64,000 bases of DNA from Pomphorhynchus laevis. Taxonomy: Eukaryota; Acanthocephala; Palaeacanthocephala; Echinorhynchida; Pomphorhynchidae. The notes beneath the pieces are model-generated. The model saw only the letters and a program-made list of their open reading frames with translations. It did not search any database and was not told the origin of the DNA. A program made the translations under genes and the position numbers. Positions within the stretch are counted from its first letter, which is position 1; each line of letters starts with the position of its first letter. The stretch lies in contig WNNJ02001804.1 in assembly GCA_012934845.2 (NCBI GenBank), positions 62,001 through 126,000 of the forward strand, given 5' to 3'. Below, piece by piece: positions 12,501-21,240 of the stretch.

Positions 12501-12936
12501 CATTATTGTGATCGAGTATAATTAAATTCAACGATTTTCTGCGGTTATATAACTTATAAAAATAGGATTGTAAACACAGATTATTCATTTGGTCAATAGG
12601 TTTCTCCTATAATGTTTGTATTCACAATTGAGCTGATATTTATTTAAAATAAGCAACCATGATCGAATCAGTTGTAAAATAATATTTGGAAAATATTATT
12701 AAAATCAGTTGGACAAATAATTTCGTATAATTTCGATAAGTTAATTTCAAATGAATTGTATGAAACTCACATATGCAAAGTTACACCCTGTTCTCGTAAT
12801 TCTTTAATTGTCCACAGTGGTGAGATTACATCTTGACCGGACTTGTCGTAGATAAAAACTTTCCATTCAGAAAATGTATTTTTGCTTGACTTCTTCAATT
12901 GATTTGCGTTAAATTGAAGCAAATTTCGAATAATAA
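258..12936 (-). CDS. SLY1: SLY1/SCFD1, Sec1/Munc18-family vesicle-fusion protein (multi-exon, partial at both ends)
   Basis: SLY1 is the cytosolic SM protein that binds syntaxin-5-type SNAREs and supports ER-Golgi membrane fusion. Fifteen exons, listed 5' to 3' on the minus strand, join in phase: 12771-12936, 12439-12538, 11683-11805, 10531-10615, 10388-10477, 10284-10339, 10156-10235, 10011-10110, 7384-7475, 2199-2289, 1530-1606, 1401-1482, 489-548, 371-407, 258-319. They give about 433 codons covering roughly the N-terminal two thirds of the usual 640-residue protein. Diagnostic stretches are KVFIYDKSGQDVISPL, NFISLEDNFFIL, RRPLLILLDRTFDIAT, LLEKKRILDMHTNIAT and EDRIRLLLIYYI, each matching SCFD1 as I recall it. 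Introns begin GT and end AG. The start codon exon was not found between 12937 and 25000, and the C-terminal exons lie left of base 1. No lesion is seen, so the gene looks functional. The donor after 1530 (GTGGTT) and the acceptor before 12538 are weaker than the rest. Confidence 0.93.
1401..2289 (-). CDS. SLY1: SLY1 exons 2199-2289, 1530-1606 and 1401-1482
   Basis: The exon at 2199-2289 encodes VAEDIQQELDHYRTSEDEI and ends at the consensus donor GTAAGT. The exon at 1530-1606 encodes VVSMISTSTAKLTSAV and has a weak donor (GTGGTT). The exon at 1401-1482 encodes LPQLLEKKRILDMHTNI and ends at GTAAGA. Codon phases across the 592-base and 47-base introns agree, which supports all three boundaries. 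Confidence 0.9.
3175..3306 (+). mobile_element. Penelope-like reverse-transcriptase fragment with a perfect hairpin at its end
   Basis: The sequence matches, in the opposite orientation, the fragment at 4028-4140 and encodes the same 'YM.RCIDDICVFN' reverse-transcriptase motif. At its right end ATCCAGGTAGCCTTA (3273-3287) is followed after 4 bases by its exact reverse complement (3292-3306), a 15-bp stem. The fragment lies in the large SLY1 intron. Confidence 0.55.
3359..3455. mobile_element. 97-bp MITE with perfect 11-bp terminal inverted repeats
   Basis: ACGTAGACTCA at 3359-3369 is the exact reverse complement of TGAGTCTACGT at 3445-3455. The interior is AT-rich and non-coding. Related ends ('AATCAGATAACTGAGTCTACG' type) recur singly near 48100, 56470, 58575, 62745 and 63595. 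Confidence 0.6.
3499..3732. mobile_element. Diverged palindromic MITE
   Basis: The left part GAATTATTGGAGATGGGTC and the right part GATCCAGCTCCAATAATTAT are inverted repeats. Inner inverted blocks TTCGCTAACCTCTGTTA and AGAGGTTAGCGAAATATC also pair. It belongs to the same family as the element at 60015-60183 but has a larger, diverged centre. It is non-coding. Confidence 0.6.
3780..4340 (-). mobile_element. Penelope-like element fragment (reverse transcriptase C-terminal half)
   Basis: Read on the minus strand the fragment gives 'IGGNSS' (a degraded form of the KGIPMGGNSSP block seen at 55350), then CIDDICVFNSKNFYSVSEQI, YPGSLILNKTNINDKECIYL and NLYRKDVIFKFTRNIFLHEH. The order GIPMG, YxDD, IYP..L, LYRK..F.F fits Penelope-like reverse transcriptases rather than LINEs. 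It lies inside the largest SLY1 intron. No endonuclease part is seen. Confidence 0.6.
4426..6108 (-). mobile_element. LINE-A copy 1 (CR1-like), 5'-truncated
   Basis: This copy keeps the reverse transcriptase from just before its first motifs to the 3' end. It reads PSSYRPISILPTLSKILEHL and VVISLDLSSAFDIVDHEIL (frame 5534-5968), then MQYADDILLYSHSS and the CR1-type C-terminus 'FGRRFLHIAAPLLWNSLP' up to the stop at 4508 (frame 4508-5347). The PQGSVLGP block lies between the two open frames, so at least one frameshift separates them. A roughly 40-base 3' region and the family stem-loop (4449-4465) follow. It is inserted in the 5-kb SLY1 intron, in the same orientation as the gene. Confidence 0.85.
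4449..4465 (-). other. LINE-A 3' stem-loop, copy 1
   Basis: On the minus strand GCACACA, GTC, TGTGTGC forms a 7-bp stem with a 3-base loop. It sits between TTGTAA and ATTTGCCAC at the 3' end of the LINE. Other copies form the same stem with different bases. Confidence 0.7.
6305..6460 (-). repeat. Degraded copy of the Penelope-associated structured repeat
   Basis: The stretch keeps CTGCTATATT (6344-6353) opposite AACGTAGCAG (6382-6391) and the flanking TTCGGCC and AAATGCATG words of the copies at 54067-54217 and 61430-61575. The second stem of the pseudoknot is no longer clear. It lies in the SLY1 intron. Confidence 0.45.
7384..7475 (-). CDS. SLY1: SLY1 exon between the two swollen introns
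   Basis: After the acceptor TACTGTATTTAG this 92-base exon encodes DMRLNRLKMADQKTTYDLEN followed by NDSFWHSHRG, matching the 'DFHLNRV...KSYDLTPVDKFWQKHKG' part of human SCFD1. It starts in phase 0 and leaves two bases that complete a serine codon with the next exon. It lacks the charged loop that human SCFD1 has in this region. A 2,535-base intron holding the 15-bp minisatellite lies upstream. A 5,094-base intron holding LINE, Penelope and MITE sequence lies downstream. Confidence 0.9.
7551..9828. repeat. 15-bp minisatellite, about 150 units, in a SLY1 intron
   Basis: The unit is GATTTGATGGCAAAT, with variants such as GATTTGACGGCGAAT and GATTGGATGGCAAAG. Because 15 is a multiple of 3 and the unit lacks stops in most frames, open frames of 478 codons (plus) and 731 and 458 codons (minus) arise; these translate as MANDL, SNHLP and IKSFA repeats and are not taken as genes. 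Variant units occur in longer blocks: the run from 7581 to about 7780 recurs at about 8391-8590, and a block with GCGGATGATTTAATTGC recurs three times near 8680, 8920 and 9430. This indicates higher-order duplication. The array lies entirely within the intron 7476-10010. Confidence 0.95.
10011..10615 (-). CDS. SLY1: SLY1 exon cluster (five exons, introns of 45-53 bases)
   Basis: Exons 10531-10615 (VYDQYSNFISLEDNFF), 10388-10477 (INAEGSEVDRIVEAMTDGLF), 10284-10339 (LVPLIRCSRGGYAEALAR), 10156-10235 (SIDSKLRNCLSDIKNNYFTG) and 10011-10110 (LRRPLLILLDRTFDIAT, then SWTYQSLLHDVM) are separated by introns of 53, 48, 48 and 45 bases. Each exon length fits the required codon phase. These introns are close to the minimum size and show what the unexpanded gene looks like. 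Confidence 0.94.
11683..12936 (-). CDS. SLY1: SLY1 N-terminal exons 12771-12936, 12439-12538 and 11683-11805
   Basis: Exon 12771-12936 encodes LLQFNANQLKKSSKNTF and KVFIYDKSGQDVISPL and ends at donor GTGAGT. Exon 12439-12538 encodes DHNNVIEFPAIQLQLSYTTD; it is the least conserved exon and its donor GTTTTT is weak. Exon 11683-11805 encodes LYKCYYINFLTHSSRALLER and ends in K at donor GTACAT. Phases join correctly across all three exons. The protein begins upstream in an exon I could not locate. Confidence 0.88.
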
Positions 12937-14190
12937 CTAGAAAAACATATTGAAAAGCGAGTATCATCATTAGATTTAGAGATAATCAAACAACATTCAT
13001 TAAATAATCTTTAAGGACTACCTTCAATTTAAAACTAAATTAAACATTAAATTGAAGATTAAATTAAAGATTATCTTGATTTGGAATTATACAGCTGCCA
13101 AAAAGCAGTAATTTTATTACTGTTGATTATGAGTCTCATTACACATCGGCAATGAATGTAGCCCAGTCAACAACGGGCAAGTTAAAATCACAAATCAATA
13201 AATTGTTTTAATGAACAATAAATGACATAAATTGAAGGTTATATACTAACGGCATAATCAACAAGAATTAAAAACTTAATGTTATACCTTAAACAAATAA
13301 CACAAACAAAAGGAAAGAATAAAGGGAAGTAGAAATAATGTTTAAGTTTTGATAAAATTACAATTTTATTCTGATAAAAGCAGTTGGCTATCGAAAATTC
13401 GATATTTAAAATAAAAAATTTCAATTTCACTCTCTCCACTAATAGATTATAGTTTCAATAAAGTTTAAACTTTTATGTTTTAAACTTTGATATAAGCAGC
13501 AAATCATAAAATTGTTTTTATATTTAAAATTTAAATATAAAATTTAAAATGATTAAAATTTTTTATATAAAAATAAAACATAAAAATAAGAAATATATAA
13601 AAATAAGAAACCGAGAAAATACGTTTCCAATCCGAATTATTACAAGAAGGCGAGGAAACAGGAATATTTATTTGATTATAAAAATCTAATATTTCGACGG
13701 CACCAAGGCACGTCATCTTCAGAGTTGTATGTAGTTACTGACCAAGTTAAAATATCATTAATAAGTAACCTATTTCTTGGTTTGATTTTCATTTTCATTT
13801 TTTGTTAATTTTTAAAATCATAATTCTCTTTCTAGCTTTACAAGAATTGAAATATTTATTTGCAAAATTATAAATTTTATTATAAATCATAATGGTGAAA
13901 GATAATTTCTATATAGAAACAAATTTCTAATTTGTTAATTAATAATTAAGAAATTAATTAATTAATTAATAATAAGAGAATAAAACTAAAAGTTATTTTT
14001 AATTATTCTGCTAATTATATATTTATAATTGAAATAGATTATATTTATAATTTATTATATTATATTTATTTAATATAATTAAAAGGGTTTAAAATTTGAA
14101 TATGCTTTACGTGTGTAAGCAAAGCACCTTATTAATTGTGAAATCAAATTAGAGTAGAAAGTATTAAATTTATTTTTGACCTCGTAAGCA
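12937..14190. other. Upstream part of SLY1 with no recognisable exon
   Basis: This AT-rich sequence is presumably intron 1 or the upstream region of SLY1. Short minus-strand ORFs at 13239-13439 and 13531-13716 do not resemble the SLY1 N-terminus (usually M...RERQ...). I see no other gene. Confidence 0.4.
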
Positions 14191-16455
14191 CGAGGCCAAA
14201 AATTCGATGGGGTCCAGTTTCCTACCATGTCTTCTTTGCTAATCGATCTCACTTCTGAGCATAATTTTCGTCTTAGTCTATTCGAAACTCGCTCCATTCT
14301 TAATAAATCTGAAATGCTCCTCGATATCTTCGATCATTATCTATCGATATTCTCTGCATTGCCGAATCCTAGCACTCTGACGCCGACGATCTTGATATTC
14401 GTCGTCTATGTCGATCAGGTTGTTCTATAGTTGAATCAGATCTTCCAATTGTCTCTCCCACATCTACTGTTTCTAACCATGACGGTATTATTGACATTGC
14501 TCGTCACCCAACGTCTCTAAGTAAAATTAACGCTAATATCCTTAACACTTCGTTCGAATTACTCATATGCATATTATCAACTCCTTTCCCTATAAAACTT
14601 GTGATTGTATACCGTCCATACTAAGCTGTTCCTCATTGCTGTTCCCAACTACTTCAATGACTATACCTCCTTGTCAATTACTGATCCTGGTTTGTCCGAT
14701 CATTTCCTTGTCACTCTTACTCTTACTCGTCTCCATCCTCGTTCTCCGCCTCCAACATTAGCTACTCCAAGTCGACCATGGAAACTTCTCACTAGCCCTA
14801 TTCCTTGCACAGCCTTACTCAATTCTTCATTATTTTCAATTCCACTTTTCTATCTTTCTCCCGCTGATCTCTCCATTCTGTTTGATACTAAACTTACAAA
14901 TATCCTCAATCATCTTCTACCTATTCGACCCAGACGTTTTCAACGCTTGCGCCATGCTCAGTGGTTCGATTCAACTGTAGTATTTCTAAGCGTTGACTCC
15001 GTCACTCTTTTAGTGTGTTAAATCGCTTCCTTAAACGTTCTCTCAACTCACTCATACCAAATCTCCGTGTTTCCTACCTTTATCCCCACCGTTCCCATCT
15101 CATTCTTATGCGTACTAAACGTATTCTCTTCTGGCGAAATCAACTCGAATCCTATTCAAACTTTAAATCTCGTTATAACATCTTAAACTCAATTTTTACA
15201 CGATCATATATATCTTGTAACATAAATTCTGATGAATTTTCTCCTTATCAAGAATCTAAGCTATCTAATTTACTTTCCCTTCTACCCATATGCCCCTTGT
15301 ATCCTCTCTTCTCTTTGAATACTTCCCTCCTAGAGCGATTCCACCTTCTTCACTATTCGTCTGATGAAGTTTCTTCGGTTCTTCTGTCATTACCTAATAA
15401 AATCTCTCATTCTGACCCAATTCCCACTCACTTGTAAAAAATATTTGCTCATCTATCTCACCTTTCCTAACCACATTGTTCAGCTTGTCTATCCGCAGCC
15501 ACAAATTTCTTTCCTGCTAGAAACGATCCCCTGTACGTTTTCTCCTCAAAAAGAAATCGATCGATCCCTCAGTACTGTCTTCATACTGTCCTATCTCAAT
15601 TTTCACAACACTCTCTAAATTCCTAGAACATCTCGTTCTTCGTCAAGTTGATAAATATATTTTTCCTCAAACCTAATTTCTCCCTTCCAAGCTGATATTC
15701 ACCCTAATTACTCTACTGAAATTGCCTGTCTTAAAATTTATAACGATTTACTCATCTCGCGCCATCATAAATTATGTAGTGTCATAGTTTCTCTTGATCT
15801 ATCATCTGCTTTCGATTTCGTCGATCACTCGATTTCTTCTCCACCTGCCTCGCCAGCATTACGGTTTCTCTTTACCCACCGTAGTTTGGTTTTCGTCATA
15901 TCCATCAAACCGTATATTTTACGCATGTTCTAACTATTCTCTTACCCATCCTTATACCATCCCGTCCAAAGTTCCACAAGGCTACGTATTCGGTCCTTTG
16001 CTTTTCTCTCTTCATCTCGGTAACCTGTCTTCGATTTCTCACACATTTAGCTTCCAAGATATGCAATATGCTGATAACATTCACATATATGCTCATCCAC
16101 CTGCTTATCGTATTCATGATCTTAGTGTTTATGCTTTCAATTGTCTTGCCTCAATTTCCAATTATCTTTATTCCCTTTACATTTCTCTGAATCCTTATAA
16201 ATCCAAAATTTTGTGGATATTTCCTCGACGCCAGCTCTTAGAACCTCCAGTCGTATCATTAAATTCAACAATTTTTTCTATCGTTAATAGTCGCGTTTTC
16301 CTCGGCTTCCATTTCGACAACCGACTTTCACCTGCCATGCTTTAAAAGTCAAATTCGATCACATTTAAACAAATACACTAATTTATCTTCATGACTTTTC
16401 ATTTTTTGTTTGTTAGTGGACTTGTAAGCGTGCAGCTGGCACGCATTTACCACTT
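14190..16455 (+). mobile_element. LINE-A copy 2 (CR1-like), degraded, with 3' end
   Basis: The copy begins at the endonuclease start ('RLSLFETRSILNKSEMLLDI') and runs through LSDHFLVTLTLTRLH (endonuclease SDH block) into the reverse transcriptase: VSLDLSSAFDFVDH, KVPQGYVFGPLLFSLHL and MQYADNIHIYAH. It is then interrupted after 'FLGFHFDNRLSPAM' and joins directly to the 3' tail. Several frame changes make it non-coding. The stem-loop is at 16428-16444. Confidence 0.8.
16428..16444 (+). other. LINE-A 3' stem-loop, copy 2
   Basis: GCGTGC, AGCTG, GCACGC forms a 6-bp stem and 5-base loop between TTGTAA and ATTTACCAC. This is the same position as in the other copies, with different stem bases from copy 1. 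Confidence 0.65.
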
Positions 16456-17104
16456 TAACTAGATAAATTATTACATTTTGTACAAAAATATTTCAATTAA
16501 TGAAGTATTATATTTTTGATACAAATAAAATTACGAAAATTAACTACCTTTTTGACTCTCGCGTACATTCGTCATCGTCAATTTAGAACTTATCTACAAC
16601 AAGATAGAATTTTTTAGAAATCTTTTAAATGAAATAAATTAAATTATTTAGATTTATTTAATAGTTAAATAATTAAATATTAAATAAAATTAACTATTAA
16701 TATAGAAATTTTTAAGTGAGCATGTAAAGTTATATTCATACAGTTATTTTTAATTATTCGCACAGTATTTTATTTCTAATATTTTCAATTATTTATAATT
16801 TTTAAACCACACGATTTTTGTTGTCAGAATGCGACATTGCCAGCCGAAAAATATGCAAAATTTGTTCCTTAAACAAATTAAGCTTGTCAAAAATGAAATA
16901 TAATAAAATTAATTAAATAGGGAAGGAAATAATCTAAAAATGATAAAAATAATAAAAAAATACAACGTTGTAAAGACCAAATATAAAAACTAGCGACTCT
17001 TAATATTGTTTGATGCAATAAGTAGAAAAAAATTTAAACTTATTTTGATATTTCACATCATTTAATAATTTAATTTTTTAGTATAATAAATAGTGCCCCG
17101 AACT
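16456..17104. other. AT-rich spacer
   Basis: I see no coding signal, repeat array or RNA gene between LINE-A copy 2 and LINE-B. Confidence 0.5.
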
Positions 17105-17114
17105 ATTCAGACCC

Positions 17115-17549
17115 GTGTGGACGTTCAGACCACACGTTCAGACTACAACGTTCAGACTACAACGTTCAGACTACAACGTTCAGACCCGTGTGGATGATGA
17201 CGTAGTTTCTATTCGTAAGGTCTTTTCGGATATATTCGTTCAGGGTGAAGAGAATATTGCGCGTAGTCTCAATGTCAAAAGCTTATTTCGTCTTGGTAAA
17301 AAAGCACTACACAAACCACGATTACTTAAAGTAGTATTTGATTCTGCAGATAATACAAGAGCAGTTTTAGCTAGAGGTTATCGCTTGAAAGGTAAGACGA
17401 CAAAATTTTTTAAAGATCTCTCGGTTGAGGAAAGATTGTTGCTTAATAATGCTTGTGCTAATCTAGCATTTAGAAGATCGAATGAAGAGACTGATCTAAT
17501 GATAAGAAATTTTCGAGTAGTTCGTCGGCGACCATTCGTGCGTTGGTGA
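17115..17549 (+). CDS. LINE-B ORF1 C-terminal part (nucleic-acid-binding-type protein)
   Basis: The 144-codon frame contains SLFRLGKKALHKPRLLKVVF and LKGKTTKFFKDLSVEERLLL, a pattern typical of the C-terminal region of ORF1 proteins of CR1/L2-type LINEs in flatworms and other invertebrates. The first 20 residues come from the leader repeats and are probably not part of the protein. The frame ends just before the endonuclease region. Confidence 0.6.
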   Translation: MWTFRPHVQTTTFRLQRSDYNVQTRVDDDVVSIRKVFSDIFVQGEENIARSLNVKSLFRLGKKALHKPRLLKVVFDSADNTRAVLARGYRLKGKTTKFFKDLSVEERLLLNNACANLAFRRSNEETDLMIRNFRVVRRRPFVRW

Positions 17550-17736
17550 GTTTGGAGAGTTCTTCGAGGGATTCCATTTTACAATTAGGAAATCTAGCGC
17601 GCATTGATATCACATCCAACATTACTACTCAATTACCATCTGCTTCTGGTATTAGTGTCGCCTATACTAATTTAAGGAGTATTTTACCAAAATTTGATGA
17701 ATTAAGGCATGGGTCATCTTAAATAAACCAGCGATC

Positions 17737-20465
17737 ATGGCTCTCACTGAAACATGGCTGCATCGTAATATCCCCGATGGTTTAATTGCTATTATGGGAT
17801 ATAATTTGGTGAGAGCTGATAGAGAGTCTCGGAAGGGTGGAGGTGTTGCGCTATATATATCGACACCCTTAAACATTACTTCCACTCGTAATTTTAAAAA
17901 TGAACTGGGCACATGTGAGTTTCTCTCAGTCATTGTTTCACACTTCGGAGGTCCCTTAGGTATTGCCGTGTGCTACAGGTCGCCGCAATCATCCGTATTG
18001 AGTCATGAATTCTCTACACTAATTAGTCAATGTTCTGAGCTTGAAGAATATCTACTAGTTGGCGATTTTAATATACCCTCAGCTGGTCACATCGGGAATT
18101 ATGTTTTGGATAGTAGTTCTTCCAAGTCAGATGCGGATTTGTGGAATTTTCTTACAAATGATCTCATGTTAGAGCAACATGTGCAGTCGCCCACCAGATT
18201 CGCGCAAAACCAAGAATCTTGTCTAGATTTGGTATTTTCCAAATTAATTACAAGTGTGGGTAATATGAGCTATCAGAGTCCTATTGGATTGAGCGATCAT
18301 TGCATGATCTTATTCAATTATTTTTCTAGGTGTATGATCCCAAAACTGGAAAATTTGATAGTGTCGAAAAGATCTTGGCAACAAATTGATGAAGACTCAT
18401 TACGAGAGGCGGCACTAAGAACATCATTCAACTGTGCTAGTGAAGACATTGAGGTAAGGTGGCATGTTATTGAATCAGGTTTAGTAGCTCTTGCAGATAA
18501 GTTTGCACCACTCCGTAGATTACCAAAAAGTAAAGCTAAATACCCTCCTTGGTTTGACACTGAATTGCGATATGCTATCAAACATAGGAATCGTCTATTT
18601 GAACTAAGCCGTAATCAGAATAATTTTAAAAAGCGGTATACAATGTTCCGAAATTTCGTCAATCGCCTTAAGATTACAAAAAGGCAAAGTTTTGAAGATC
18701 AATTAGCTTTACAAATTGATACAGAACCATAAAAATTTTGGGCTTATGTGAAAGGATCCAGAGCTCTGCTACCAGCAATTTCATCTTTAAGAGACGGTAA
18801 CACTCGAGTGACATCGCCAGACAGCATGGCAGAATTGTTTGCATCCGCTTTTGAGCTGACACCAGATGCTTTCTCTAGCATATGTAGAGATGCAGCATCA
18901 CAACAGGTAGAAATTGGTTCTCCAGTTTTAACGATAACAGCACATGAGGTTTTTGTTGAATTGGCTAGGTTATCTAGATCATCAGCGGCAGGCCCCGATG
19001 ATATTCACCCCCAACTTCTTAAGTTACTTGCTCCTGTTCTGGCTGAGCCATTAGCCTCCATATTTGAGCTGAGCTAACGCATTTCGAAGTTACCTGCTGC
19101 CTCGAAAAAAGCGATTGTAGTACCAATTTATAAAAATGGTGAAAAAGATGATCCGAATAACTATAGGGCAATAAGTCTAACTAGTGTTGTATGCAAAGTG
19201 ATTGAGCGCATACTAAACAGACGCATATATGATCATTTGAGTTCGCTAAGAATTCTCAATAATGCACAGCATGGATTTCGCCCTCGGCGTTCATGTCTTA
19301 CAAACTTATTACATGCTCGTGAAGATTGGGTTGGACATGTTGCTAACGGGTACTGTATCAACGTAATATTTCTTGACTTTAGTCGGGCTTTTGATAGGGT
19401 GCCCCACAAAATGCTAATTTCCACCCTTGAGTCTTATAAAGTCAATCGCTCCATTATAAGCTGGATTCAAGATTTTCTTAAAGATAGATCCTTTGCTGTT
19501 CGTGTAGGTCAATGCCTATCGTCTTATCGTCCTATCACCTCAGGAGTACCACAGGGATCAGTCTTAGGACCCTTGTTGTTTAACATATTTATAAATCAGC
19601 TACTAGATTTAATTGAGGATTGTAGTGTTTTAGCTTTTGCCGACGATGTAAAGGTATGGAAATTGATTAAAACCAACAAGGATCGAAATGACTTTCAAAA
19701 TATCCTAAAAATGTTTATCGATGGTCTTTAAACACTGGAATTACAATCAATATTAAAAAGTGTGCACATATGAGATTAGGTCATAGCAATGTGAATCAAG
19801 AATATTTTATTGGCGATGAGTTTGTTGTTTCCACGCAGTCCATTCTGGATCTTGGTATAATTGTTCAAAACAATCTGAAAACACGTACTAACACTGATAG
19901 AATTTGTAACGCAGCAAGAAGAATGACCTATATTGTCAAAAATTGCTTTAAAGATTTATCTCCCGTTTGTGTTGTGCGTTTATATAATGCTCTTATAAGA
20001 CCGATATTAGAATATGTGTCGCTAGTAGTCTTTCCGTGTACGCGTACAGAACTTGATCAATTAGAGCGCATACTTCGACGGTTTACGAAATTATGTCCTC
20101 AGGTACGATATCTTCCCTATGAAGCACGAATAAAAAGTTTGAATATGCCGACAGTGCGTGAAAGGTTCCTTCTTTTCGACCTTCTAGCTATGTATCGACT
20201 AGTTAATAAAGATGAAAATTTTCCAGCAAATAGAGTTGAACTCAATGAACGGGATGGACGTAGAGGGCACTCGAAAGTACTAGTAGTACATGAGCACGGA
20301 AAATACCCTCGTCATTTCCGACTGTCTCATCGAGCGGTGAATATTTGGAATCGTCTTCCAGTTGATGTCGTTGCGGTGCATACAATCAATGAATTTAAAT
20401 CCAATATAAAGAACTGGATTCGAAATGAGAACGAGTGGTGGTTGCTGCAGTACCCATGGTTCTGA
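17737..20465 (+). pseudogene. LINE-B ORF2: endonuclease plus reverse transcriptase, broken
   Basis: Endonuclease motifs are ALTETWL, SRKGGGVALYI, LVGDFNIPSAG and GLSDHCMILF. Reverse-transcriptase motifs are [62 protein letters not shown] and AFADDVKVW. The C-terminus has LSHRAVNIWNRLPVDVV. One frame runs from 17737 to 19731 with in-frame stops at 18730-18732 and 19075-19077. The remainder (19770-20465) is in another frame, so one frameshift lies near 19720. The endonuclease start around 17600-17730 is also shifted. The decay is light. Confidence 0.88.
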
Positions 20466-20717
20466 TATATATACTGAACGATTTTTTTGATTTTTTTCTT
20501 GTATTTATTTGTTTTTTATGTGAGCGGTCAAAACAGCCTTATGGCTATGACCTGTATTAATAATAATAATAACTATCGAGACACTAATTTATATCATTTC
20601 AGCGAGGGAAAGAGCCTTTTTCGCGAAATGTTTTGTTATTTTCCGCGAGGTTTCTTATTTTATGAATTCACTAGTTTAAACTTTCTTAATAATTATACTT
20701 ACAATAAATAACATACA

Positions 20718-20824
20718 ATCAATCAAGTTCAAGATCAATCCAGTTCCAGATCAATCCAGTTCCAGATCAATCTAGTTCCAGATCAATCAAGTTCCAGATC
20801 AATTCAGTTCTAGATCAATCCAGC
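20718..20824 (+). repeat. 16-bp tandem repeat at the head of a LINE-A copy
   Basis: About 6.5 imperfect copies of AATCCAGTTCCAGATC lie directly upstream of the LINE-A leader sequence. They could be its promoter or leader repeats, though other long LINE-A copies do not show them clearly. Confidence 0.65.
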
Positions 20825-20825
20825 A

Positions 20826-21240
20826 AATTTAACGGTTTTAACACACAAGAACGTTGATGAGAGGACGTAAGAAGACAGCTACAACCGACACCAACTGTGC
20901 TCAACTACAAGTACATCGCTCGACACACGACTGCAGCGTCTGGACTACAGTCACATGCGACAACAGTAAGTCTAAAGAAGACTTCCTATGCGGCTTTTGT
21001 GCCAACAAACTCATACGCGACCTCTCCCATTAGAACATATCAACCTCCGTGTCCACTCAAACTACCCCAGTTGTTTCAGATATCTTATGTTAAACCACCG
21101 ATCCTTCCCACCACATGCACTTCTAATCAATAGTCTTCACTTCTCCACATCCCAATATCTTAACTTCCGTCTCGTTCCACAATAACCTACATCGCTCAAT
21201 CAAAATCACCCCCACCAACCTCCACAATCCTTTCAATCAT
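20826..21240 (+). mobile_element. LINE-A 5' leader segment, interrupted by an inverted LINE-A copy
   Basis: From ATGCGACAACAGTAAGTC onward this matches the leader of the long copy at 42300-42590, including CTCATACGCGACCTCTCCCA and CCTTTCAATCATAA. At 21240 it stops and the 3' end of another LINE-A copy begins in the opposite orientation. Confidence 0.75.

Larger units (their letters stand above)
17105..20573 (+). mobile_element. LINE-B, nearly full-length CR1/L2-type non-LTR retrotransposon
   Basis: The order is a short leader with three ACGTTCAGACTACA units, an ORF1 C-terminal part (17115-17549), then apurinic-like endonuclease and reverse transcriptase. The 3' end after 20465 holds AACAGCCTTATGGCTATGAC and a (TAA)n run, the usual end of L2/CR1-type elements. 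It is flanked by AT-rich DNA. ORF1 is shortened at its N-terminus, so the copy may be 5'-truncated. It is a different family from LINE-A: the RT and C-terminus differ throughout. Confidence 0.88.

Noticed and set aside
13531-13716. MTCLGAVEILDF ORF as the first exon of SLY1
   Set aside because: The expected N-terminus (M...RERQ followed by a one-base phase) is not encoded and the splice phase does not fit the next exon.
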